64,000 nucleotides of DNA, taken from the NCBI RefSeq assembly GCF_964030965.1, contig NZ_OZ034999.1, positions 310,001-374,000 of the forward strand. The letters run 5' to 3'. A program made the translations under genes and the position numbers. Origin of the DNA: Spiroplasma endosymbiont of Amphimallon solstitiale. Its GTDB lineage: Bacteria > Bacillota_I > Bacilli_A > Mycoplasmatales > VBWQ01. Of the stretch, positions 54,451 through 64,000 are shown one piece after another. Numbering within the stretch: the stretch's first letter is position 1; the number at the start of each line of letters is the position of its first letter. A model generated the notes under the pieces. The model was not told the origin of the DNA. It did not search any database and worked only from the letters and a program-made list of their open reading frames with translations.

Positions 54451-55511
54451 CCTGAATTGTAAAATTAAAAAGGACACTTATATAAAAATTAAATTGTGTT
54501 AATTCTATAATTAAGAAAAGAAAGGAATTAGCACAATGTATAAGTATCTGACTATTGAATCAATAATAGCAATAAAAGAATATAAAAGTTATGGATTTTC
54601 GATTCGTAAAATAGCAAAAGCCATTGATTATAGTAAATCAACTGTACATAGAGTTTGTAGATTATTAAATCAAAACTTATTACCATTAGAAATATTGAAT
54701 AAAATTCAAAAAAATAAACAAAATGCAGGTAGAAAATTAATAATTTTAACTTTAATAGAAATTAATACTATTAATCATTTGTTAATTACTAAAAATTATG
54801 CTCTTGATATAATTGCTAATTTTTTAAAGGAAAATAAAATAAAAAGTATTTCAACAAAAACTTTATATAACATGTTTAAAACAAATCGAATGGGTTTTGA
54901 TGAAAATAACTTATTGAGAAAAGGAAAAAATAAACCTCACAAACAAAAAGAAACTAGGGGCAGAATTAATAATTGTAAGTCTATTCATGAAAGAAATTTA
55001 ATCATTCCTAATATTAAAAATATAGAAGAATTTGGTCATTTAGAGGGTGATACTATCATTGGTAAAGATCATAAAAGTTCTATTATTACTTTAGCTGATA
55101 TATGATCAAAAACCACAATTCCTTTAGCAACTAAAAATAATAAATCAGAAAATATTACAAAAAGTATAATAAAATTTATTTCAAAGTTACAAAAAGGAAC
55201 AGTTAAAACTATTACTTTTGATCGTGGTAAAGAATTTAGTAAATGAAAATTAATCGAAAAAAATTGTAATGTTAAGATTTATTTTGCAGATCCTGGTAAA
55301 CCTTGTCAAAGAGGTTTAAATGAAAATAATAATGGTATTTTAAGAAGATATTTACCAAAATCTACAGATCTATCTTCATATAAACAAAAAGATTTAAATA
55401 CTATAGCATTTCAAATTAATTCTACACCCAGAAAATCACTATCTTATAAAAGACCAATAGATTTAATACAATTATTTTAAAAAACTGTCCCATTTATATT
55501 TACAATTCAGG
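54451..55511 (+). mobile_element. IS30-family copy 4, 1061 bp
   Basis: CCTGAATTGT to ACAATTCAGG. Flanks do not match (ATTT left, AATA right), so DNA next to it has been deleted, probably by IS30-mediated events from the insertion site shared with copy 1 of prophage 1. Confidence 0.93.
54536..55480 (+). CDS. IS30-family transposase
   Basis: 314 aa, intact, same sequence as copies 2 and 3 as far as compared. Confidence 0.95.
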
Positions 55512-57577
55512 AATAAATTAATATTTTGTAAATTTATTTCTTGTTTATTAGTTATTAAAATTAAATCATAATTTCCAGCACCAAATATGCCACTAATTTC
55601 AATCCGATTTAAGTTATTAATCACATTTTTAATTTGTAGTTCAAATTTATTATCATTATCAATTTGTAATATTTTTTCATAAAATTCCTTTAATTTTGTA
55701 GAAAAGTAATGATACATGATAAAGTGTTATTTTTAGAGAATTTTTACACTAAATAATGTTACTTTTAACAAATTTTTAATTAAAAATAATATTTTAAGTG
55801 TAAATTGATGAATAATTTTTGGTCATCCATACTTTTCTACATAATTAAAATAAAATTCTAATTTTGAAAATAATTGTGATTTATTTGAACCATATAAACT
55901 TAAAGCATTTTCAATTTTAGTTTTATCAATAATTACTCTTGTAAAATATTTTCCATATTCTCCATTCCCTAATGTTCAATCAGCAGGAATTAATGAAGGT
56001 ATATTATTGCTTTCTAATTCATTTGTAATAGATAATCAGTTAAATTGATTATCATCAAGTTTAAATAATTCATTTTGGCTAATGTCATCATTTTTTAACT
56101 TAATATTATTTATATCTGTAAAATCAAAATATTCAGATTTTAATATTACTTTTGCATCTTTAAATTCTCAAACTTTATCTGGTGTGGAATGTATAGGATT
56201 GGATTTTAATTCAAAATAATAAGGTAATAATAGTTTGTAATCATCATTTAAGCCTTTATTAATTGACATATTTGAATAAATATTATTTGATAGCATAATT
56301 ATTAATTGTTTAAAAATTTTTACTTGTTCTAAATTTATATAATTTGGATAATCTAATTTTCATTCTTTAAATAAATTAGTAATAACATCATCAGGTTTTT
56401 GACCTTCAAACTTTCCACGCATTCTATCTAAATCATTTAATTGATTTGGATTTAATGTTGCACCATCAAAATTTCTATTATATGTATATGTATAAGTTAG
56501 CATATCTAATAATACTTTTTGTAAACTATCAACTGTTGGCGCATCTTGTATTTCAATTTCTATATCGTCAAATCTGTTATTGGTTGCAACATATTGATAA
56601 AATTGGCTTTCACCTGGAAAATTTCAAACTTCTTTATCTTTTAATTCCTTTTCTTTCTTTAATGGTCACTGACCATTTCAAACAGTACCCATTTCATATC
56701 CTAATCAAGCATGAGTTACTCTTGCATTATTAATAATTTCTTTTCTTGTTTCTTTACCTTCACCAATAGCAATTAAATCTAAAACTGATTTTTCTTGTCC
56801 AATAAATTGTTTTGCTAAATTTCATGGTAAAATTTGTTCACTAAATCATTGTTGTAATATTCTAACTTTTGGTTGAGTTTCAATAGGCATTGATAATAGC
56901 GGAAATGCTATCTTATCTTTTTAACAAACAACTTTGGGTATACTTCCATATTGTCAACTTCACCAAGTACCTTTATATTGCCAAAAATCATGCTTCTAGG
57001 GGCTTTAATTTTTAAACCAATAACTTTGGTATCTTTATCTAATGGTTTTTGTAATTTAATAATGATTGGATAACCATCTCTTGTTTTAAAATCTTTAATT
57101 TTAATAATAGTAATACTTTTAGTACTTCTTGTTTTTGGATTTTGATAAGGTTGTGAATAATTATTAATAATATATAAATTATCAATATTATTTTCAGTTA
57201 ATGGTTCATTAATAGACACTGCATATAACTTAAATTGATTTAATAAATTTATTTCTTGAAAAATTAAGTTTTTAATATCAGTCATACTATATTCAATAGT
57301 ATTATCATTAATATTAGTACTTGCTCTTTGATTTAATTGCATAGTAAAGTCTGATGTTTCAACACCAGTAGTTTTTAATACTTTATCAATATCAATAAAA
57401 CCTATTTTAATAGTATTTGTTGAAAATCTTAAACTATTATTTTCATTGTTTTTAAATAAACGTTCAATTTCATAAATATAAATTGTTCTTTTTTTAAATT
57501 CATCGTATGCTCTATTAATATCTGGGTCACTAGTAGCACTCATCATATTTGTAAAGTCATAAGGAATATTATCAATT
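55512..57577 (-). pseudogene. Relic of the 672-aa phage structural gene
   Basis: Matches 12240-14140 of prophage 1 at high identity. Lesions: 3' end removed at IS30, MITE at 55688, a frameshift near 56917-56924 (CTTTTTAACAAAC against CTTTGACAAAT), and the N-terminal codons lost to the deletion that joins it to the portal relic at about 57578. Confidence 0.85.
55688..55850 (-). repeat. 163-bp MITE, copy 7
   Basis: Duplication TAAAATTC at 55680-55687 and 55851-55858. Sense to the phage gene and in frame with it at the exit (MYHYFSTKLKEFYEK). Confidence 0.93.
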
Positions 57578-58174
57578 AGGTGAGTTTAAAATAGTATCTA
57601 AAACAATTTGTTCATAAATAACATCTAATGCTTTAATTTTATCCATTACTTTATCACAATCTGCTAACTCATTGGCTTTATTTCGCATGATTGCTATGGG
57701 TATATAGTTAATATTTAATGTTTGTTCTTGTGATAAATTAGGATTATTAATATATTTTTTAAAATCTAATGGAAATTGTTTTTTATTATCACTAATACTA
57801 TAAATTGCACGATTAATAGTTACTTGTTTATTATTTAATGTATAAACTTCAAATAATCTTACAGTTTGAGAATTTTGTTCATAATTATCATAAAAAATAG
57901 TACATTGAATTAATTTACCAGTAATATCATAAACTCTTTGTTGAATATCTATTACTTGAAAATATAAATTATCATTAGCAATATAAATTAAATAACCACT
58001 AATTCCTAATTTACTTAATTTAAAAATAGAATTTCAATTTTTTCTATAAAATTCTTGTTGAATTAAATATTGTTTAATAGTTTCATTATTAATATCTAAT
58101 GGAGCATTATATAGATTAGCATTATTTTCTGCTACAAAATCAGTAAAATAAGTTTCATGATTAAAATCATTAAA

Positions 58175-59549
58175 GAGGCTTTTTAGAAATCTGTGTATCT
58201 TTGTTTTACAAAGTACTAGTTCAGATTAATTCTGTCTTCAAATTTTATCATAAAATGAGCAATTGCTGTATTTCAATTTTGAATAGGCAATGTTCATTTT
58301 TTTGTTATATTTTCAATTGCTAAATAAAATATTTTAAAAACTGACATATCATTAGGAAAAGCTTTTTTGTTTCTAATAACTTTTCGTAATTGACTATTAA
58401 CAGATTCAATAGCATTTGTTGTATAAATTACTCTTTTGATTTCTGCAGGATAACTAATAAAAATCATCAAATTTTCTCAATTTTTATATCAAGATTTAGC
58501 AATTTGGGGATATTGTTTATTTCATTTACTTTCAAATGATTCTAAAGCTTGCATTGCTTGTTCTTCACTACATGCACTATAAATTGGTTTTAAATCTGTA
58601 ACTAGAGTTTTTCGATGTTTGTATGAAACATATTTTAAACTATTTCGAATTTGATGAACAATGCATAATTGATGTTCTGTTTTAGGATAAACTGCTTGTA
58701 TTGCTTCTGACATGCCTGTTAAATTATCACTACAAGCAATCAAAATATCATTTAAGCATCGATTTTTCATTTCTGTGAAATTAAGCTAATCAAAATTTAG
58801 CACCTTCATTTTCACTAATTCATAAGCCTAAAACATCTTTTTTACCTTCTAAATCAACTCCTAATGCTATATAAACTGATTTATTAATAATCCATTTATC
58901 TTGTCGAACTTTAACTACTATACAATCAAAATAAACAATCGGATAAACGCTTTCTAATGGTCGATTTTGTCATGTTTTGACATCATCAATAACATCATCA
59001 GTAATTTGACTAATAACACTTTCACTAATATCAGCACCATGATATAACTCTTGTAACTGCATTCTAATGTCAGATAGAGTCATACCTTTTGCATATAGTG
59101 AAAGCACTTGTTGATCAAAACCATCAAATCTTCGCTGTCTTTTTGCAACTATTACAGGAGTAAAATCACTATTGCGATCTCTTGGTACATCAATCTCAAT
59201 TTTACCTTGTTGAGTTATTAATTTTTTTGAACTTGTACCATTACGAGCATTTTCAGTATTACTATGTTGATTTTTTTCATATCCTAAATAATTTTGCATT
59301 TCAGAATTCAACATTTTTTCAACTAAACGTTTTGTTAATTCTTTATATAAACCCCCTTCTTTAAAAACTGTTGTTAAATCTTCAGTATTTTCTAATAATA
59401 AATCTACTGCTTTTGATATTGGATCATTATTATTAATATTTTGTTTTTTAGCCATCTGTAACTCACTCTTTCTAGTCATTTAATTATATTTACTAGAATT
59501 AATTAAACATAGTTATTTTTGTAAGTTACACAGATTACTAAACATTGCC
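58175..59549 (-). mobile_element. IS256-family copy B, 1375 bp
   Basis: Duplication TCATTAAA at 58167-58174 and 59550-59557. GAGGCTTTTTAGAAATCTG to CAGATTACTAAACATTGCC. One base longer than copy A. Confidence 0.93.
58216..59479 (-). pseudogene. IS256 transposase with +1 frameshift
   Basis: Start ATG 59479 (MTRKSELQMAKKQ). Compared with copy A there is one extra base near 58782 (TTAAGC against TTAGC), which breaks the frame before MKNRCLNDILIA. So neither IS256 copy in the window encodes a full transposase. Confidence 0.85.
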
Positions 59550-59693
59550 TCATTAAAACCAAAATAATTTAAAATAGAAGCATGTGTACTTTTATTTTTA
59601 TTAGTTAAAAATTTTAATTTTTCATTTTGATTATCATTAATATTTGTTTTATCTTTTCTTTTAAATAAACTTAGCATAATACTCACCACCTTT

Positions 59694-59816
59694 CTAAAAG
59701 ATTTGATTAATTTTTAATACAATTTTTACTATAATAAATATAATTAAACCAGCAGTTGCTGATGATAGAATTACTCCAATTAAACCTAAAATAATTTTTA
59801 TAATTTTAAAAAACAT
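59694..59816 (-). CDS. 40-aa phage membrane protein, prophage 2 copy
   Basis: MFFKIIKIILGLIGVILSSA, almost identical to 15444-15566; the frame is intact despite the decay around it. Confidence 0.5.
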   Translation of the reverse strand: MFFKIIKIILGLIGVILSSATAGLIIFIIVKIVLKINQIF

Positions 59817-59820
59817 AATA

Positions 59821-61357
59821 TTATTCCTGTAATTCTTCTAATTTTCATACATTACCTTTTAAATTACCTTTTTCACTATAAATAGTAATCAATTTAGCAT
59901 GTTGAACTGATAAAATTACTATATTAACACTATCATTAAAGGTTTGTATTGGTACACCAGCAATTTTGTTATCCGTTATAATAAATTCTTGAATAGTATA
60001 AACTGGATTATATATACTTCAAGAATAATAAACTCTATAATGTTTATTAACTATAAAATCATAAGTAATTTGTCAATTATCTCATTTATTTTTTTCTCTT
60101 ATTCCTACTTCTTTTCAGTTTGAACCACTTGGACTTGGTGTTGGATTATTTGGTAATTCAATATCTCAACAATTTTCTTCAACTTCATTTGTTTCTAAAC
60201 TTTTTGAATTAATTTTTATTTTTGGTGTAACATCAACTTTAATTGTATTTTGTAATTCTTCTAATGAAAGAATAGCACCATAATTAATATCTCCACCTTT
60301 TAAATATAAACTACAATTAAAACTACTTTCTCTAACAGTTAAAGTTAATATTACATCTTCATCTTTAATTTTAAATTTTGCAAGTAAATAATCTCCACCT
60401 AAATAATTACCAGTTTTAAATTCTACTTTATGCTTTATATTTGCTTGATTTACTGGTAATTCATCTAATGTTATAATTACTCTATATACAGTATTAAAAT
60501 TAATTTCAAACGTATCTCATTCACGATTATTTTTACTTTTACTTATTACTTTTCATATTTCTTTATCTTGTTTTTATCAATATTTGCTTTATTTTCATTA
60601 ATAGCACCAGCAACAGTTTTATTAATAGTTTCTAAATTAGGGATTTCTTGACTTACAGCATTCAATTGAAATGCTACTGGAAACTTTTTTTCTGTGTCTT
60701 CTAATTTTTTATCTACTTCTTCTTTTTTATAATAATCAGTTAAATTGGTTTTACGACCAGTAGCACTAATTTTATTATTTTCATCAATAGTTATATTAGT
60801 ACCAGCAATTAATTTATCTTGTTTTTTATCTAATAAATTATTAGTTTCTAGTTTTGTGTAATAATCACGTTCAGTACGTTCTTCTGCTATAAATTCAGTT
60901 GGTGTTCCTTTTCCAATATATTGATATAATGTAACAGAACTAGGTTGATAATTAACATCATTAGAAGTCACCGTAATATCATTTAATTCCTTAGTAAATA
61001 ATAATTGTATTTTAACATTATCATTTACAATCAATTCATCTAACTTAATAGTTTTTTGTGTTGTTCTATTAATTTCACCACCTAAATTAAATATAGTTTT
61101 TTTATTACTATATATGTAATTATCAGTAGGATTATTAGGTGGTTGATAAATATAACCTCATATTGCTAAATATATTTTTCCAAATTCATTACTAGGAATA
61201 AAAGAAGACATTTTTTTCATAAAGGACTAGTTTCAATATTAAATCAATTATTTTTAATATCATCAATATTTTGTTTATTAATATCAACTTTATTTTCTAA
61301 TAATTTAATACTATTTTCATTAGTAGTAATTCTTTTTTGTTGTTTAGCAGAAAAGTC
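59821..61357 (-). pseudogene. Tail fibre gene relic with a different C-terminal domain
   Basis: Shaft part matches prophage 1 (DYYTKLETNNLLDKKQ, AGTNITIDENNKISATG). At a T5 run (60571-60575) one base is missing; restoring it continues into a ~200-residue domain (WDTFEINFNTVYRVIITLDE..., FKTGNYLGGDYLLAKFKI) unlike the prophage 1 tip. The extreme C-terminus (PTPSPSGSNWKEV, WKLEELQE) is again shared. The N-terminal ~290 codons are lost at the MITE/IS30 junction. Confidence 0.8.
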
Positions 61358-61455
61358 CTTTAATTTTGTAGAAAAGTAATGATACATGATAAAGTGTTAT
61401 TTTTAGAGAATTTTTACACTAAATAATGTTACTTTTAACAAATTTTTAATTAAAA
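61358..61455 (-). repeat. MITE copy 8, truncated to 98 bp
   Basis: Starts CTTTAATTTTGTAG after GAAAAGTC and is cut inside ATTTTTAATTAAAA by IS30 sequence; its other half is absent. Sense and in frame with the fibre gene (MYHYFSTKLKDFSAK). Confidence 0.9.
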
Positions 61456-61468
61456 CCTGAATTGTAAA
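61456..61468. repeat. Orphan 13-bp IS30 end
   Basis: CCTGAATTGTAAA repeated directly before the IS30 copy 5 end that starts at 61469. A remnant of an earlier IS30 insertion, deletion or abutted-end intermediate. Confidence 0.7.
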
Positions 61469-61613
61469 CCTGAATTGTAAATATAAATGGGACAGTTTTT
61501 TAAAATAATTGTATTAAATCTATTGGTCTTTTATAAGATAGTGATTTTCTGGGTGTAGAATTAATTTGAAATGCTATAGTATTTAAATCTTTTTGTTTAT
61601 ATGAAGATAGATC

Positions 61614-61776
61614 CTTTAATTTTGTAGAAAAGTAATGATACATGATAAAGTGTTATTTTTAGAGAATTTTTACACTAAATAATGTTACTTTTAACAAATT
61701 TTTAATTAAAAATAATATTTTAAGTGTAAATTGATGAATAATTTTTGGTCATCCATACTTTTCTACATAATTAAAA
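61614..61776 (-). repeat. 163-bp MITE, copy 9
   Basis: Duplication GATAGATC at 61606-61613 and 61777-61784; sense to the IS30 gene and in frame at the exit (STKLKDLSSYKQ). Confidence 0.93.
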
Positions 61777-62585
61777 GATAGATCTGTAGATTTTGGTAAA
61801 TATCTTCTTAAAATACCATTATTATTTTCATTTAAACCTCTTTGACAAGGTTTACCAGGATCTGCAAAATAAATCTTAACATTACAATTTTTTTCGATTA
61901 ATTTTCATTTACTAAATTCTTTACCACGATCAAAAGTAATAGTTTTAACTGTTCCTTTTTGTAACTTTGAAATAAATTTTATTATACTTTTTGTAATATT
62001 TTCTGATTTATTATTTTTAGTTGCTAAAGGAATTGTGGTTTTTGATCATATATCAGCTAAAGTAATAATAGAACTTTTATGATCTTTACCAATGATAGTA
62101 TCACCCTCTAAATGACCAAATTCTTCTATATTTTTAATATTAGGAATGATTAAATTTCTTTCATGAATAGACTTACAATTATTAATTCTGCCCCTAGTTT
62201 CTTTTTGTTTGTGAGGTTTATTTTTTCCTTTTCTCAATAAGTTATTTTCATCAAAACCCATTCGATTTGTTTTAAACATGTTATATAAAGTTTTTGTTGA
62301 AATACTTTTTATTTTATTTTCCTTTAAAAAATTAGCAATTATATCAAGAGCATAATTTTTAGTAATTAACAAATGATTAATAGTATTAATTTTCTACCTG
62401 CATTTTGTTTATTTTTTTGAATTTTATTCAATATTTCTAATGGCAATAAGTTTTGATTTAATAATCTACAAACTCTATGTACAGTTGATTTACTATAATC
62501 AATGGCTTTTGCTATTTTACGAATCGAAAATCCATAACTTTTATATTCTTTTATTGCTATTATTGATTCAATAGTCAGATACTTA

Positions 62586-62748
62586 TTTTAATTATGTAGA
62601 AAAGTATGGATGACCAAAAATTATTCATCAATTTACACTTAAAATATTATTTTTAATTAAAAATTTGTTAAAAGTAACATTATTTAGTGTAAAAATTCTC
62701 TAAAAATAACACTTTATCATGTATCATTACTTTTCTACAAAATTAAAG
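62586..62748 (+). repeat. 163-bp MITE, copy 10
   Basis: Dupl. GATACTTA at 62578-62585 and 62749-62756; same IS30 position and relative orientation as copy 1. Confidence 0.93.
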
Positions 62749-62846
62749 GATACTTATACATTGTGCTAATTCCTTTCTTTTCTTAATTATAGAATTAACA
62801 CAATTTAATTTTTATATAAGTGTCCTTTTTAATTTTACAATTCAGG

Positions 62847-62931
62847 TTTTATAATTTATGATGAAAATTTGAAAGAATTATTAGTAATTTTTAAGAAAAC
62901 CAAAAATTGCTTTATAGTAGAAAGTAATGTA
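62847..62931 (+). pseudogene. Short 3' gene remnant before ssrA
   Basis: The frame FIIYDENLKELLVIFKKTKN then CFIVESNV stop runs from the IS30 junction and overlaps the ssrA promoter. It could be the tail of the MFS gene broken at 54231; too short to decide. Confidence 0.3.
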
Positions 62932-62935
62932 TAAT
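62907..62935 (+). promoter_or_regulatory. ssrA promoter
   Basis: TTGCTT (62907-62912), 17 bp, TATAAT (62930-62935), 7 bp before the tmRNA 5' end. Confidence 0.75.
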
Positions 62936-62941
62936 ATTAGC

Positions 62942-63358
62942 GGGGATGTTCTGGTTTCGACAGGAGTGAACAACTAATTGTGGCAGTGGTTTGGTAGACC
63001 ATAATACTACGAGGTTTCATAACCGGAAAACAAACTAAAACCGTAGTACCTAACTGATTCACAACAAAGTTAAACAACTTTGGATTTGGTTTAGGAAATC
63101 AAGCAGTTTTACCTGCTTAATTACTTAAGAAGTAAATACTACCGTTGCTAATAGCAAGTTTATCATTATTAGTAACGTATCATAAGGATAAACTAGAAAA
63201 AATGATGTTAATAAATTTTTTCGAATTTCCATTAACTAGCTATTCATAATTTCGTATAATTTATTATTAAATAGTGATTTTTCTAAATTATACTAAACTG
63301 TAGATACAGTTAGTCAGTTAACTTTTGGACGCGGGTTCGATCCCCGCCATCTCCACCA
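62942..63358 (+). ncRNA. ssrA: tmRNA
   Basis: 417 nt. 5' part GGGGATGTTCTGGTTTCGAC and 3' part GGACGCGGGTTCGATCCCCG..CATCTCCACCA form the tRNA-like domain (GGGGAUG/CAUCUCC). The tag frame probably runs GGA AAA CAA ACT AAA ... CAA GCA GTT TTA CCT GCT TAA (63026-63120), giving GKQTKTVV...NQAVLPA. It contains one in-frame TGA (PNWFTT), read as Trp. The resume codon is inferred. Works with SmpB to rescue stalled ribosomes. Confidence 0.95.
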
Positions 63359-63364
63359 TAAATT

Positions 63365-63390
63365 AAATGCACAATTGTGATTTTTTTTAT
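63365..63390 (+). terminator. Terminator after ssrA
   Basis: AAAT.CAC-AATT-GTGATTTTTTTT, a short stem with one bulge followed by T8. Confidence 0.6.
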
Positions 63391-63394
63391 TATT

Positions 63395-64000
63395 CCTGAA
63401 TTGTAAATATAAATGGGACAGTTTTTTAAAATAATTGTATTAAATCTATTGGTCTTTTATAAGATAGTGATTTTCTGGGTGTAGAATTAATTTGAAATGC
63501 TATAGTATTTAAATCTTTTTGTTTATATGAAGATAGATCTGTAGATTTTGGTAAATATCTTCTTAAAATACCATTATTATTTTCATTTAAACCTCTTTGA
63601 CAAGGTTTACCAGGATCTGCAAAATAAATCTTAACATTACAATTTTTTTCGATTAATTTTCATTTACTAAATTCTTTACCACGATCAAAAGTAATAGTTT
63701 TAACTGTTCCTTTTTGTAACTTTGAAATAAATTTTATTATACTTTTTGTAATATTTTCTGATTTATTATTTTTAGTTGCTAAAGGAATTGTGGTTTTTGA
63801 TCATATATCAGCTAAAGTAATAATAGAACTTTTATGATCTTTACCAATGATAGTATCACCCTCTAAATGACCAAATTCTTCTATATTTTTAATATTAGGA
63901 ATGATTAAATTTCTTTCATGAATAGACTTACAATTATTAATTCTGCCCCTAGTTTCTTTTTGTTTGTGAGGTTTATTTTTTCCTTTTCTCAATAAGTTAT
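63395..64000 (-). mobile_element. IS30-family copy 6, runs off the window
   Basis: CCTGAATTGTAAATATAAAT at 63395; sequence as in copies 2-4 up to the edge. Confidence 0.93.
63426..64000 (-). CDS. IS30-family transposase, 3' part
   Basis: The C-terminal ~191 residues with all three catalytic motifs (LEGDT, TFDRGKEF, NENNNG) and no lesion; the 5' part lies beyond the window. Confidence 0.92.

Larger units (their letters stand above)
57578..59677 (-). pseudogene. Relic of the portal-candidate gene
   Basis: Matches the portal candidate from its start (ATG 59677) to about codon 240, interrupted by IS256 copy B (58175-59549); the C-terminal third is lost in the deletion at 57578. Confidence 0.82.
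54231..61357 (-). mobile_element. Prophage 2, decayed partial copy
   Basis: Begins with GGGACGGTAACAAAAACGG and ~110 bp near-identical to the left end of prophage 1 (8311). Then IS30 copy 4 and, from 55512, relics of the 672-aa, portal, 40-aa and fibre genes in the same order. Capsid, scaffold and early genes are missing; the right end is cut by a truncated MITE and IS30 copy 5. A ~560-bp deletion at 57578 fuses the 672-aa and portal genes. Confidence 0.8.
61500..62761 (-). pseudogene. IS30 transposase, inactivated
   Basis: Broken by the MITE after codon ~4 (62586), the 25-bp out-of-frame deletion near 62390 (loses ILTLIEIN), and the MITE at 61614 before DLSSYKQKD. Confidence 0.9.
61469..62846 (-). 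mobile_element. IS30-family copy 5, with two MITEs and a deletion
   Basis: Complete ends, but carries MITEs at 61614 and 62586 and lacks 25 bp near 62390 between short repeats. Confidence 0.92.

Noticed and set aside
10572-62748. CRISPR array from the many dispersed identical repeats
   Set aside because: Units are 163 bp, far apart, with inverted ends and target duplications; there are no spacers and no cas genes.

Overview
The window is from a Spiroplasma-type mollicute. It is very AT-rich, and its genes only read through when UGA is Trp (code 4). It carries a tRNA-Trp with a UCA anticodon, a mollicute-style class Ib-like ribonucleotide reductase, a DUF285 repeat protein and IS30/IS256/IS5/UPF0236 elements. 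Coordinates below were derived by hand; gene ends include the stop codon.

Layout. 0-7.1 kb: IS5-family copy, a broken repeat protein, glycerophosphodiesterase plus MFS permease (overlapping TAATG), a two-gene ABC transporter, a DUF285 surface protein. 7.1-26.6 kb: a nested insertion. An unknown gene is split by an IS5 element, the IS5 by an IS1595-like element (intact 8-bp duplication), and the IS1595-like element by a ~17 kb prophage. The prophage reads right to left: small Zn-cluster proteins, RuvC-like nuclease, OB-like protein, membrane proteins, scaffold, capsid, tail fibre, portal candidate, large structural protein. 26.8-29.2 kb: deoD-tsaD-coaE. 30.4-34.4 kb: a cobalamin riboswitch, then nrdF and a fused nrdI-nrdE. 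34.6-40.8 kb: tRNA-Ser, cls, a weakly DarT-like protein, a degenerate GGDEF-EAL protein, proS, a small conserved protein. 40.8-43.9 kb: two adjacent unknown genes, both broken. 43.9-45.7 kb: acpP-fur behind a PerR-box-like palindrome, tRNA-Trp(UCA), degV. 46-51.7 kb: a secreted protein, secG, rnr, a phosphoribosyltransferase, smpB. 51.7-62.8 kb: 11 kb of mobile debris (IS256, a dead second prophage copy, IS30, MITEs) that now separates smpB from ssrA. 62.9-63.4 kb: tmRNA, followed by a further IS30.

Most striking points: (1) NrdF has all three metal-ligand glutamates replaced by Val, Pro and Lys, the signature of the metal-free DOPA-radical (class Ie, VPK) R2 proteins. Its activase NrdI is fused to the catalytic subunit NrdE, and the operon sits behind a cobalamin riboswitch. 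(2) A 163-bp non-autonomous element is present in ten copies, shares ends and 8-bp duplications with the IS1595-like element, and mostly sits inside other mobile DNA. (3) A podovirus-like prophage starts with the same sharp terminal sequence in two different genomic contexts and may integrate by a transposition-like route.
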